Below, piece after piece: positions 42,837 to 51,570 of a stretch of DNA of 64,000 nucleotides; position 1 is the first letter of the stretch, and each line of letters opens with the position of its first letter. Made by a program: the position numbers and the translations under genes. Under the pieces are notes generated by a model, which was not told where the DNA came from, searched no databases, and saw nothing but the letters and a program-made list of their open reading frames with translations. Source of the DNA: Lachnospiraceae bacterium NE2001 (GTDB lineage Bacteria; Bacillota; Clostridia; Lachnospirales; Lachnospiraceae); assembly GCA_900110635.1 (NCBI GenBank), contig FOEK01000015.1, forward strand, positions 1 to 64,000, written 5' to 3'.

Positions 42837-44804
42837 TTATTGCAAAGTTACAGTATCTCCTGTTTCCCCAAGGAATACAATATACCCACCTTCAGGAAGA
42901 GGTATGTTGTCAGAGGCATTCTTCATATGAGTTGAGTAAACCACCTCATAAAATTGGTTGTATACATAGATATTCGAATTTTCAGGTCGTTCTATCGCCA
43001 TGCTTTTTCCAGCAATATCATCACTTATCTTATACCAGGATGCCTCATTAGTTACAAGTTTTACTTCATCCACATTACTATCAAAAACAGGTAATTCATC
43101 TATCATACAATATTTTTTATCTGTTTCAGAATCTATAATAGTCATTTCTGTACCATCTTTTTTTGTATCTCGTGTGATTGTGATATTATCAAGATCACGA
43201 TTCGCTATAGACTCTATACTGGTAAAAAAGTGCGCCTCAGTATTGTTACTTATTTTCAAAGTCGAGCCCAAAGTACCAGGCTCTCCAAATCTTACATATC
43301 CTGGGATTTCTTCATTCATACTAAACCCCATAAAAGGAGATTCGTAGTTTGTCGAAGAATAACTATCACCATATAAAACAAAGGTCTTTTCATTCATCTG
43401 CATCCAATCACTCAGCACATCTTCACTTACTTTATTATCTTCCAGCTTTTCCGCAGCATAGATAGACATATTTTCCGTACCAAGTCCATAATAATCATAA
43501 GACACATCCGCTTTTATATATATATTTCCGTTCTTCTCCTCGAACCTGAGTATTTCTTTATCCAGACTGACACTACCATCCTTATCTACTTTGACAAATC
43601 CACCATCTGCATATTTGAACTGGGTCTTTTCATCAGTATCCTTATAAACGTGATCCATATAGAGGGAATCGTCTTCAAAAGAGATATACACAACCTCTGA
43701 ACCACCCATTGTACTCATATAATAATATCCTTCATAATTCTTATATTCTTCAGGTACTGTATCTTCAAATACTATCTCATCTTCAGATGTAGTCTCTACT
43801 TTGATGCCTTTATCCTCAAGAACTATTTTCATGAGTTCCCGACAAAGAAGCTCATTCTTAGCACTATCTCCACCTGCCGAAAGAACCGAAACAGATATCT
43901 TCTCATCAGGGGCAACCATAAAACACGCATGCTGATTCGATAGATCACCGTCCTTGCCTATAACCTTAACATCTCCACCTTCACAGGATATATACTCTGC
44001 CATATCCCAGCCAAGACCATTACACTGTTGATATACATTGGTATTTTCTCCATCTTCATTCCAACGAGTTGCCATTTCATTCTTTGAAGCTTCTGTAAGT
44101 AAAGTGTTGTCTCCGGTAAAAAATGTGCTGCCAAATCTCGCCACTTCAGAAGCCGTTGCTTTCACACCTCCACTTCCGATGGCATTGCAGTACTCATTAT
44201 CATTTAATGTATTACCATATTTATATATCTCTACATCCAGAGGATCATTCATCATATTAACCGGCGTACCTGTATGTTCCAGATCCAGTTTCTTTGAAAT
44301 GTTTTCATCCATGTAATCGGTAAAGCTCATTCCGCTCACATTTTCTACTATAATTTCAAGGAGAGTAAACCCATCATTACAATATGCAGAATATTCACCC
44401 GGAGCAGCCTTGAGCACCTGTCCTGACAAGTTAGCAAGTACTGCATCTTTATAATTCTCATCATAATCCTCATACAAAGACTCATTACTATACGTGCTTC
44501 CCATAATACCAGATGTATGATTCATTAACATACGAACAGTAATATCCTTATATCTTTCATCTGCCATAGTAAACTCGGGAATGTACTCAGTAACAGGAGC
44601 ATCCAGTTCTACCTTTCCTTGATCAACTAACTGCATAACACAGGTTGCCACATAAGACTTACTGACTGATCCTACACAGTAGACTCTTTCATCATATGGA
44701 TTATCATCTGACTTAGCTTGTACAGGAGAAACCCCTGCTCCAATACTTACCGCACCAAGAATTAGAAGAGCCGCAAATGTGTATTTATATCTTTTTATTT
44801 TCAT
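42837..44804 (-). CDS. Secreted serine hydrolase (class C beta-lactamase/PBP-like), shortened N-terminus
   Basis: 655 residues with a clear signal peptide (KYTFAALLILGAVSIGAGVSPVQA, cleavage near residue 30). The SxxK nucleophile motif is S46VSK49, and YCNDG near 135 is the Tyr-x-Asn element. In relatives about 40-60 residues of beta-strands precede SxxK in the mature protein; here only about 15 do, so the start of the fold is missing. The C-terminal 300 residues form beta-rich accessory domains. It is an extracytoplasmic hydrolase or peptidase-like protein. It follows the ABC permease gene with only a hairpin cluster between, so it may belong to the same transcription unit. Confidence 0.8.
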   Translation of the reverse strand: MKIKRYKYTFAALLILGAVSIGAGVSPVQAKSDDNPYDERVYCVGSVSKSYVATCVMQLVDQGKVELDAPVTEYIPEFTMADERYKDITVRMLMNHTSGIMGSTYSNESLYEDYDENYKDAVLANLSGQVLKAAPGEYSAYCNDGFTLLEIIVENVSGMSFTDYMDENISKKLDLEHTGTPVNMMNDPLDVEIYKYGNTLNDNEYCNAIGSGGVKATASEVARFGSTFFTGDNTLLTEASKNEMATRWNEDGENTNVYQQCNGLGWDMAEYISCEGGDVKVIGKDGDLSNQHACFMVAPDEKISVSVLSAGGDSAKNELLCRELMKIVLEDKGIKVETTSEDEIVFEDTVPEEYKNYEGYYYMSTMGGSEVVYISFEDDSLYMDHVYKDTDEKTQFKYADGGFVKVDKDGSVSLDKEILRFEEKNGNIYIKADVSYDYYGLGTENMSIYAAEKLEDNKVSEDVLSDWMQMNEKTFVLYGDSYSSTNYESPFMGFSMNEEIPGYVRFGEPGTLGSTLKISNNTEAHFFTSIESIANRDLDNITITRDTKKDGTEMTIIDSETDKKYCMIDELPVFDSNVDEVKLVTNEASWYKISDDIAGKSMAIERPENSNIYVYNQFYEVVYSTHMKNASDNIPLPEGGYIVFLGETGDTVTLQ

Positions 44805-44837
44805 TTGTTTTTCCTTTCATATAAGTGCTATTGTACC

Positions 44838-44953
44838 AAGATTACTTCGTAATCTTGAAATCCTTCCTTCGGAAGTTTTTGCTGCACTACGTGCAGCGTA
44901 TCCTCACTTCGTTCGGACCCTGGGAACCCTCGGCTCTTCGAGCCGTATCCCAG
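44838..44953 (-). repeat. Cluster of four triloop hairpins between permease and hydrolase genes
   Basis: Perfect stems AAGATTAC/GTAATCTT (44838-44856), CTTCC/GGAAG (44863-44875), GCTGCAC/GTGCAGC (44881-44897) and CGGCTC/GAGCCG (44931-44945), each with a 3-nt loop; CTGGGA/TCCCAG (44920-44953) encloses the last. GC content is well above the surroundings. It fills the whole gap and may tune expression of the downstream gene. Confidence 0.75.
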
Positions 44954-44955
44954 AG

Positions 44956-47448
44956 CTATTCAGTCATAAGTTCTGTTACTGATATCTTCTTTATCTTTCC
45001 AGCAGATATATAAGTCATTAGATAGCAAAACCCTGCCATAAGTATACTGACTATTATAAGCAGCGGAATATTTGTATGAATATCAACACCAAAAACAATA
45101 ATCCAGAGTGTTTTATTCAGATATACAGAAAAAAATGCAGATATAATAACAGACAGACAAGTAACCGGCATAAACCCTACCGCAATCTGTGTCATAAGAT
45201 CCTTTGATGAATACCCGAGTCCCTTCATAATTCCAAGTTCTTTTCGTCTTCTCTTAACATTTGATGAGGCAATTATTCCCAATATGACCGCAACTATTAT
45301 TCCATCTACGATTATCGACACTATACAGAAAGCATTAAGTCCTATCACAATCGTTTTTAACTGCGATTCCATTATATGCTTATCCTGACTTATATCCTTT
45401 ATAACAAACTCTCTACTGTTTCCTGTATATACCTCGTCTCCTACTTGAACAGCCCAGTCAAGACTTGTAACTCCATATCTGGAAATAAGACTAGCTATCT
45501 TCTGCTGCGCCTCAGCACTCAGCTGTTGTTCCAGAGAATCCCCTGATTCCGATGATTCTAACGCTTCCTCTGCACTCATTCCGTAGATTGCATATAAATT
45601 AGTTTCAAATTCATCAACATCGATACCATCTTCCAGATATACGTGTAATAAATCTGCCGTAGCAGGCCCATTTAATCTCCTGTATCCATCAGATGTAACA
45701 TAGAGACAAACATTTCCATCCACCATATTACTCGCAATTCCGGTAATGATGTATTCCTGTTCGATTCCATTTTTTTCTAGTACGATACTATCTCCAATAT
45801 TTCTGTTTTCGTCTCTGCTTCTTTTTATGGATATCATTATCTCATTATCCAGTTCAGGACATCTTCCAACCGAAGGCCTAATTAACTCAACACGGGAATA
45901 ATCATCATAGCAGAATATATGTCCACTGTTATCTGATCCCTTAACATTTATAAACTCAGTATTGTAAGTCACAAGAACCTTTCTTACCTCCGGCATATTC
46001 TCCAACTCTTCAGCGATCTTATATGGATCCACACCGGAATTTAGTGAGATATCAAGGTCTCCTGTTTCCTCACCTCCGATTTCAATAAAGCCCTCTGTAC
46101 CTTTGCCGAGGAATGCTAATGACACTGAGCAGAAAAGAAACGAAGTTCCTGCAAGAACTATACAGAGACAGATTCCCAGATGTGATCTGATATTTCTTAT
46201 ACTGTCCTTAAATGATAACCTTATATTTATATATTTCTTTAAATTTTCTAACGGGAGAATATTTCGCTTAAAATGATGTGTACTTATACCCTTTCTAAAC
46301 GCCATAACCGGTGGATATTTCTTTACTCTCTGTGCCTTAATAAAGGCTATACAGATACAAAGAAATGTTACCATGATCATAACAGGTATTATTTTAATAA
46401 CTCCCGAAGGACCACTCCACTCTCTTCCAAGCATTGCTGATATTGTATTTTCTACCAGCGGTGTAATGAGAGCCGCTAATATACCACCAATTACTGCACC
46501 AGCCCCTGAGGAAACAGCATATTCATATACATAAGCTAAGGATATCTCTCTGCTTCTGTATCCTAAAGCCTCCAGCACTCCAATGCTTTGCATCTGGTCA
46601 TCTATATCATTTCCAATCTTTTTTATCACCAAAAAGCCTGAAGCCGCAAAAGCTATAAGAGATATCAGAATCATCATATAAAAAAATATTTTTATATATA
46701 TTGTTTCAGCAGTCTTCTCTACATCAAACCATGTGGAGTATTCTCCTTCTAGATTTAATCCAGTTACTTCTTTACATCTATCAAAATAATCATTCATATA
46801 AAAGTCATCTGGAGCATCAAATGATATAATTTTTTTCTTACTATAAAAGCTTGAAAGAAGTCTGTAATCTGAGGAATTTACAATACACTTATATCCCATT
46901 CCGAAATAGCTCCATAGACCTGTATTGTAAAATCCAACAACGGTAAAGGGATACTTTGTTCCTCCAGATACTATATTAAATACATCTCCAACCTGATAAC
47001 CATTATTATATTTAAAGAAGGATGGCATCCAGATAGGATGCTCTATGCTGCTTATCTCCGACTCGGACAAGCTTTCCAGCTTAGCGAAATCTTCCAGCTT
47101 TAACTCCGTATCCTCAGTGACAAACAGTAAATAATAATCTGTTTTCTCACCATCCTTCTCTACTGATATAAGTCCGTGTAAAGCATCACATTTGCTTAAT
47201 TTGTCTACAGAGTATTCCTTTTCAAGTATATTTTTATATGTATCACGATAAGATTCCTCATCAATGAAAAAAGAGTTATTAACACTGCCACTTTCCTCAA
47301 AGCTTCTGTCAAATGCATTTCCTACCTTTGAGGCATTTATCATAAATATTCCAATCATAAGAGTCGATACAAGTGTAAGAAATGCGATTGCAAAAGCTTC
47401 CTTTTTACTTTTCTTTAAATTGAATAATGATAATCGTAATATTTTCAT
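44956..47448 (-). CDS. ABC transporter permease, two FtsX/MacB domains (locus 1)
   Basis: 830 residues. N-terminal membrane segment (about 15-38), a large extracellular domain (about 45-260), three membrane segments with the FtsX signature (IDDQMQSIGVLEALGYRSREISLAYVYEY near 300), a fourth segment near 420, a second extracellular domain (about 445-695), and three final segments with the repeated signature (RRKELGIMKGLGYSSKDLMTQIAV near 750). This two-FtsX layout is found in exporters for peptides, antibiotics or lipoproteins. It follows its ATPase gene after a hairpin-rich gap. Paralogous to the permease at 54522. Confidence 0.9.
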   Translation of the reverse strand: MKILRLSLFNLKKSKKEAFAIAFLTLVSTLMIGIFMINASKVGNAFDRSFEESGSVNNSFFIDEESYRDTYKNILEKEYSVDKLSKCDALHGLISVEKDGEKTDYYLLFVTEDTELKLEDFAKLESLSESEISSIEHPIWMPSFFKYNNGYQVGDVFNIVSGGTKYPFTVVGFYNTGLWSYFGMGYKCIVNSSDYRLLSSFYSKKKIISFDAPDDFYMNDYFDRCKEVTGLNLEGEYSTWFDVEKTAETIYIKIFFYMMILISLIAFAASGFLVIKKIGNDIDDQMQSIGVLEALGYRSREISLAYVYEYAVSSGAGAVIGGILAALITPLVENTISAMLGREWSGPSGVIKIIPVMIMVTFLCICIAFIKAQRVKKYPPVMAFRKGISTHHFKRNILPLENLKKYINIRLSFKDSIRNIRSHLGICLCIVLAGTSFLFCSVSLAFLGKGTEGFIEIGGEETGDLDISLNSGVDPYKIAEELENMPEVRKVLVTYNTEFINVKGSDNSGHIFCYDDYSRVELIRPSVGRCPELDNEIMISIKRSRDENRNIGDSIVLEKNGIEQEYIITGIASNMVDGNVCLYVTSDGYRRLNGPATADLLHVYLEDGIDVDEFETNLYAIYGMSAEEALESSESGDSLEQQLSAEAQQKIASLISRYGVTSLDWAVQVGDEVYTGNSREFVIKDISQDKHIMESQLKTIVIGLNAFCIVSIIVDGIIVAVILGIIASSNVKRRRKELGIMKGLGYSSKDLMTQIAVGFMPVTCLSVIISAFFSVYLNKTLWIIVFGVDIHTNIPLLIIVSILMAGFCYLMTYISAGKIKKISVTELMTE

Positions 47449-47489
47449 TGTTAACCTCCTGGGCTTCTATCTTAACGCCACCTGCCCGC

Positions 47490-47565
47490 ACAGGCACCCA
47501 AGTGCCTGTACGGCACTGTGGCTTGATGGTCGCTTCGCTCCACAAGATTTGCAAAGCAAATCTTG
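47490..47565 (-). repeat. Hairpins between ATPase and permease genes of locus 1
   Basis: ACAGGCAC/GTGCCTGT (47490-47509, loop CCAA) and CAAGATTTGC/GCAAATCTTG (47543-47565, loop AAA) are perfect stems in the 121-bp gap. The second shares CAAGATT...AATCTTG with the hairpin at 44838. They may act as processing or attenuation elements within the operon. Confidence 0.75.
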
Positions 47566-47569
47566 CCCC

Positions 47570-48331
47570 TTACCATCCCATCTCGTCTAAGAACTGCTGA
47601 AGTCCAGCTCGACGTTCCTTAATATCGTCTGTTCCATATACCGGCATTCTGTATTCACCTTCGATTCCACCGTCTCTCAGGAAAATAACCCTTGTTCCTC
47701 TAAGCGCGGTCTTTAGATCATGAGTTACCATTACGATGCTCTGTCCGTTCTTATGAACCTCTGTGAAGATGTCCAGCACATCCTGTCCAGACGCTGAGTT
47801 AAGCTGACCTGTTGGTTCGTCTGCAAAGAGGATCTTCGGATCATTGATTACTGCTCTCACTATACCTACTCTCTGTGCCTCACCACCTGACAGCTGATTA
47901 GGATACTTATCCCACATCTCCTGAGATATACCAACCTTTGTAAGAAGGTTCTTTGCTTTCTTAACTAAGTCTACAGAATTCTTCTGAACAATGAGTGCTC
48001 CTGTCAGAACATTGTCCAGGACGGTCTGATTTTCCAAAAGATATACGCTCTGAAATACAAATCCACAGTTACCTCTACGGAATACTGCAAGCTCATCATT
48101 TGAATAATCCTGAATCTCTGTGTTACCAAAGAGAACCTTTCCCATGGTCGGCTTGTCCATTCCAGATAGTGCATATAGAAGTGTGGACTTTCCAGATCCT
48201 GATGCTCCCATAATAACTGTGAAGTCACCCTCGATTATTTCCATATCTAAGTTTTTTATTACATGCTGCTGTCTACCGCCATTTGAAAATGACTTGCAGA
48301 GTTTTTCTGTTTTTAAAATAAATGAAGCCAT
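47570..48331 (-). CDS. ABC transporter ATPase, MacB/LolD type (locus 1)
   Basis: About 253 residues from ATG 48331 (MASFILKTEKL) with AAAGGG 8 nt upstream; the GTG three codons earlier overlaps the ribosome site. Walker A GASGSGKST near residue 40, Q-loop FQSVYL near 93, signature [14 protein letters not shown] near 143, Walker B ILFADEPTG near 165. It should power the permease at 44956. A 94-bp gap with direct repeats separates it from the kinase gene, so it can be transcribed independently under response-regulator control. Confidence 0.93.
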   Translation of the reverse strand: MASFILKTEKLCKSFSNGGRQQHVIKNLDMEIIEGDFTVIMGASGSGKSTLLYALSGMDKPTMGKVLFGNTEIQDYSNDELAVFRRGNCGFVFQSVYLLENQTVLDNVLTGALIVQKNSVDLVKKAKNLLTKVGISQEMWDKYPNQLSGGEAQRVGIVRAVINDPKILFADEPTGQLNSASGQDVLDIFTEVHKNGQSIVMVTHDLKTALRGTRVIFLRDGGIEGEYRMPVYGTDDIKERRAGLQQFLDEMGW

Positions 48332-48352
48332 ATATAACACCCTTTCTTTCTT

Positions 48353-48429
48353 AATTCTAAGGGTATTATATATGACTCCAAACTCTAGTTCATAAAATGA
48401 AAATAATGAAATTCTAAAATAATTCTAAA
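48353..48429 (-). promoter_or_regulatory. Direct repeats AATTCTAAA and promoter before the locus-1 ABC genes
   Basis: AATTCTAAA occurs at 48410-48418 and 48421-48429, start-to-start 11 bp, one helical turn, as in OmpR-family regulator sites; a third AATTCTAA(g) lies at 48353. A minus-strand TATAAT at 48365-48370 lies about 35-40 bp downstream of the pair. Likely binding site of the regulator encoded at 49781. Confidence 0.6.
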
Positions 48430-48434
48430 GTGGG

Positions 48435-49784
48435 TTAGCTAAGCGGAATAATCAGTTTAATCAACAGTCCATCCCCATCCGACTCCGCTATCAGATCTCC
48501 ATTCATTTTCTGCATAAGGGACTTTGCTATGTATAGCCCCATGCCATTTCCGTCCCTATCTGTATTCTCCCAGTCCTTTCCACGGTAGAATTTATTTGTT
48601 ATAAGATCAAGTTCATTTTCCGGAACTCCGGGGCCATGGTCTCTTATATTCATCTCAAGGAACCCGTCCACTAGCACGTAAGATATATCTATCACAGTAT
48701 CAGCATATTTATAAGAATTTGCTATGACATTTCCTATAACCTGCGCCATTCGTTTCTTATCTATATTTATAACAACCGCAGGAATATCTTCCATAATCAC
48801 AAGGTCTTTATTATCAAAGCTTCGAACAATACCTAGCAGAACCTCTGACTCTTCATCAGCTAGACTCATTCTGAACTCACCAAGATCATTCAGTGTTGAT
48901 GCAAAAAGATCCGACACAAGTGTATCAATCTGTTCAGTCTTCTCACGTATTCCAGATGTATCTTCAAGCATATCAGTTATTTCTTCTTTACTAAATGATA
49001 CATTATCATCCTCTTCCTTCGAATCAAGCTTAGTCCTTAGTCTCATTTCCATAAACTCAGATGTCACCTTTATTCCTGTAACCGGCGTTTTTAAATCATG
49101 ACTAAGTGATGCGACCAGTTCCCTCTCTTTCCTCTGAAGTTCAAGTTCTCTCTTTCTTGACTCGGCAAGCTCTTCTCTCATAATATCAAAGCTTTCAGAG
49201 AAAGCACCGAACATATTTTCCTTATCCATTTCAAGCGGTTCATCCAATGTTCCTTGAGCCACCTTACTCGCAAAATCTTTCATTTTCCTAAAAGGAACAA
49301 TTATCGAACGTCTGATATGAATTCCGTAACACGTAGCAGCTAGGAATATTAGCAAACAGCATATACATGTGCCAATAATAATACGATATCTAATTATTCT
49401 GAACTCATCCATCCCATCATCAATCATAATGACTGTTCCCCATACACTATCCCCTTTTTTTAGAAACATATATGGGTATCGATTCTGCACTGCATTTTCC
49501 ACGGAAATATCATTCAAGATAGCAGAGTCCTCAATGTTGGAATACAGTACATTATTAGTTTTATCTATTATCACAAACCCGCACTCAAAGTCTTCTGCAT
49601 CCAGCTTAGTAAGATTACCCACATTTTCTTCAGCCCTCCCAGCAATCTTATTCAGAAGAACAATTTGTTCGCGAGAATTATTATCCGATCCGGCACCTGT
49701 ATCTTTAGTTATAACTATGAGTAATATTACACCGATAATGAATACCACAGACATTATAAACACAGCATTTATATATCTCTTCAT
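48435..49784 (-). CDS. Sensor histidine kinase (locus 1)
   Basis: 449 residues. Two membrane segments (about 8-26 and 135-155) enclose an extracellular domain of about 108 residues; HAMP follows (about 157-210). HisKA with SLSHDLKTPVTG has His229, and HATPase has IANSYKYAD, RDHGPGVP and GNGMGLYI. The start overlaps the regulator stop by 4 bp (ATGA), so the pair is coupled. The sizeable extracellular domain differs from short-loop BceS kinases, so a ligand outside the membrane is probably read directly. Confidence 0.93.
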   Translation of the reverse strand: MKRYINAVFIMSVVFIIGVILLIVITKDTGAGSDNNSREQIVLLNKIAGRAEENVGNLTKLDAEDFECGFVIIDKTNNVLYSNIEDSAILNDISVENAVQNRYPYMFLKKGDSVWGTVIMIDDGMDEFRIIRYRIIIGTCICCLLIFLAATCYGIHIRRSIIVPFRKMKDFASKVAQGTLDEPLEMDKENMFGAFSESFDIMREELAESRKRELELQRKERELVASLSHDLKTPVTGIKVTSEFMEMRLRTKLDSKEEDDNVSFSKEEITDMLEDTSGIREKTEQIDTLVSDLFASTLNDLGEFRMSLADEESEVLLGIVRSFDNKDLVIMEDIPAVVINIDKKRMAQVIGNVIANSYKYADTVIDISYVLVDGFLEMNIRDHGPGVPENELDLITNKFYRGKDWENTDRDGNGMGLYIAKSLMQKMNGDLIAESDGDGLLIKLIIPLS

Positions 49785-50524
49785 TCATCCACCTTTTCCA
49801 CAACATATCCAACGCCCCATACTGTTTTTATAACAGTTGGATTCTTGGGATCAACCTCAATCTTTCCCCGGAGTTCTCGTATATGTACAGTAATTGTTGC
49901 ATCACAAGTATATTCATCTCCCCATACTTTTTCCAGAAGTTCATCTCTCGTTACAACCCTGCCAGCATTCTCCAGAAGATATAATAGGAGTTTATATTCC
50001 ATATCTCGAAGTTCTTCACTCCGTCCATTTTTAGTGAGATTACGCATAGATGTATCAAGATACACCCCATCTCTGATAAATATCTTCTCATCTGGAGTTG
50101 GAGAAGATTTTTGAAATGACTCAGCTACAAGAATAGCATTTTCCTTTGCCTTCTCATATCTCGCAAGAACCGCTTTAACCTTGGCAAGAAGAATATTCGT
50201 TGTAAAAGGCTTCGTTATGTAATCATCACCACCAATATTAAGTGCAATAAGCACATCATCATCACTTGTTCTTGCACTGATAAAAAGAATTGGCATATCA
50301 TACTTCTCTCTAAGCTCCGTACAGAGATCAAAACCGGATTTATCCCCCAGATTAATATCCAAAAGAAGCAAAGATACTGAATTTTTATCCAAAAACTCTA
50401 CGGCATCCTCATATGTAGTTACATAGGTTGTTTTAACCCCAACAAAATTAAAATACTTTGATGTAGAACGAGCGATAAGCTCATCATCATCAACCATAAG
50501 TACCTTGTAATCGTTTTCTTTCAT
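49781..50524 (-). CDS. OmpR/PhoB-family response regulator (locus 1)
   Basis: 247 residues. Receiver with acidic pocket DDDE at 12-15, phospho-acceptor Asp56 in LLLLDINLG, Thr/Ser in ISARTSDD, Lys in DYITKPF. The winged-helix output domain begins near residue 148 and holds the recognition helix CDATITVHIRELRGKIE and the wing TVWGVGYVVE. It is the first gene of locus 1 and overlaps the kinase gene. Confidence 0.95.
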   Translation of the reverse strand: MKENDYKVLMVDDDELIARSTSKYFNFVGVKTTYVTTYEDAVEFLDKNSVSLLLLDINLGDKSGFDLCTELREKYDMPILFISARTSDDDVLIALNIGGDDYITKPFTTNILLAKVKAVLARYEKAKENAILVAESFQKSSPTPDEKIFIRDGVYLDTSMRNLTKNGRSEELRDMEYKLLLYLLENAGRVVTRDELLEKVWGDEYTCDATITVHIRELRGKIEVDPKNPTVIKTVWGVGYVVEKVDE

Positions 50525-50592
50525 TATTATCCTCGTTTCAAATCATTTTCATCTTAGAGTTCCAAAGCAGTAGACCAGCCTCCTATACAAGA

Positions 50593-50690
50593 AAGATAGC
50601 CTCCTTTTAAAAATATGTCAATTATACATTCGGTAATTTGGCGTGTTTATATTCGGTAATTTGGCATGATTATATTCGATATATTTTGCG
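50593..50690 (-). promoter_or_regulatory. Promoter of locus 1 with 23-bp tandem repeats upstream
   Basis: Minus-strand TTGACA (50616-50621) and TATCTT (50593-50598), 17-bp spacer. Immediately upstream two 23-bp direct repeats (50628-50650 and 50651-50673, sharing ATTCGGTAATTTGGC) and a degenerate third copy from 50674 are stacked head to tail, ending only 7 bp from the -35. This is a likely activator site. Confidence 0.7.
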
Positions 50691-50719
50691 AATGGTACTA
50701 AAGCTGCTGCGAATGAAAA

Positions 50720-50748
50720 AACCGCCATGAACTAATTCTCATAGCGGT
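50720..50748 (-). terminator. Terminator of the small lipoprotein gene
   Basis: AACCGCCATGA and TCATAGCGGT pair with one C-A mismatch; TTTTTTC follows on the minus strand. About 50 bp beyond the stop at 50798. Confidence 0.8.
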
Positions 50749-50797
50749 CGTAAAAAATCATTGATTATTTATTAGCTTTGGTAAGGTTTCTTCCGGT

Positions 50798-51100
50798 TTA
50801 CAAGTCTATCTCATACTCTTCATAATACTTACCATTGTGGCTCTCATCATTATATATTAGTTTTATGGTATCATCATCGATCCATTCGACTTCGAAAAAT
50901 ACTTCCTCATTAAATCCACTACCCTTATATTCCCAAACACAATCACCGTTATAAAAAACACTAGGTCTACTAGCGTAATCATATTCCACCTTAATCCTAT
51001 TCGCTCCACTAGGTGATGTGTACTCTTCCATTCTATTACCGCAGGCAATCAAACTAACTGTCATAAAGATAATTAAACAGAACAATAATAATCTTTTCAT
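50798..51100 (-). CDS. Small putative lipoprotein
   Basis: 100 residues. Signal peptide MKRLLLFCLIIFMTVSLIACG with a lipobox (LIAC, Cys20), so it should be lipid-anchored outside the membrane. The mature part is a small beta-rich domain (NRIKVEYDYASRPSVFYNGD, DDDTIKLIYND). I recognise no family with certainty. AGGA precedes the ATG by 10 nt. It lies upstream of locus 1 in a group of small exported or membrane proteins. Confidence 0.75.
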   Translation of the reverse strand: MKRLLLFCLIIFMTVSLIACGNRMEEYTSPSGANRIKVEYDYASRPSVFYNGDCVWEYKGSGFNEEVFFEVEWIDDDTIKLIYNDESHNGKYYEEYEIDL

Positions 51101-51224
51101 TTTGCTGTTTTCCTAATCAATATATCTAAAAATAGCAATTTCATCATTTTTTTTGATGTAAGTCACTTCACTCATCTTCGTCTTAATCGTTTATCCTATA
51201 AGTTACTTCTCTCATACTTTTTCT
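51101..51224 (-). other. Gap with two imperfectly repeated mini-ORF starts
   Basis: On the minus strand, two short frames begin with similar words, MREVTYRIND (about 51179-51211) and MSEVTYIKKNDE (about 51116-51178). The underlying DNA is an imperfect repeat of about 34 bp. Both stop quickly. They look like relics of a duplicated gene start. Confidence 0.3.
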
Positions 51225-51536
51225 TCATTTTTCCGGTCTGCGCCTTATCTTGAATGGTGCGGGTTTCAAGATATCCTTCCAACGCTCAAGCTTACGGTTG
51301 ACCTTGATCCTCTCCATATATTCACGAAAATCAAAGTCCGCCTTAACAGCATCATCAGGATAACGGCAATTCATGTCATGCTGGTTGTAAGTCTCTTTGT
51401 CGTGGAGGACATACGCCCATTTTATGATCTGCTCGTGATCTAAGGCAGATTTGATGAAGGATTCATCGTAATTGGAACTGCTGATACATGCATCTTCACC
51501 CGGATCACATACAAGTTCAGTTATCTCATCTAACAT
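51225..51536 (-). CDS. Small protein of unknown function, possible relic
   Basis: 103 residues, charged, Arg/Lys-rich C-terminus (KIRRRPEK). The segment HEQIIKWAYVLHDKETYNQHDM faintly recalls the HDKD region of plasmid Rep proteins, but the His-hydrophobic-His motif that should follow is absent, so this is not a firm assignment. No good ribosome site precedes the ATG at 51536. It may be a remnant of a larger gene. Confidence 0.4.
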   Translation of the reverse strand: MLDEITELVCDPGEDACISSSNYDESFIKSALDHEQIIKWAYVLHDKETYNQHDMNCRYPDDAVKADFDFREYMERIKVNRKLERWKDILKPAPFKIRRRPEK

Positions 51537-51570
51537 ATGTATTCTTTAATATCATTTTACTGATGATTTG

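Noticed and set aside
51225-51536. Plasmid Rep protein fragment based on WAYVLHDKE.
   Set aside because: The similarity is one short stretch, and the metal-binding His motif that should follow is absent.
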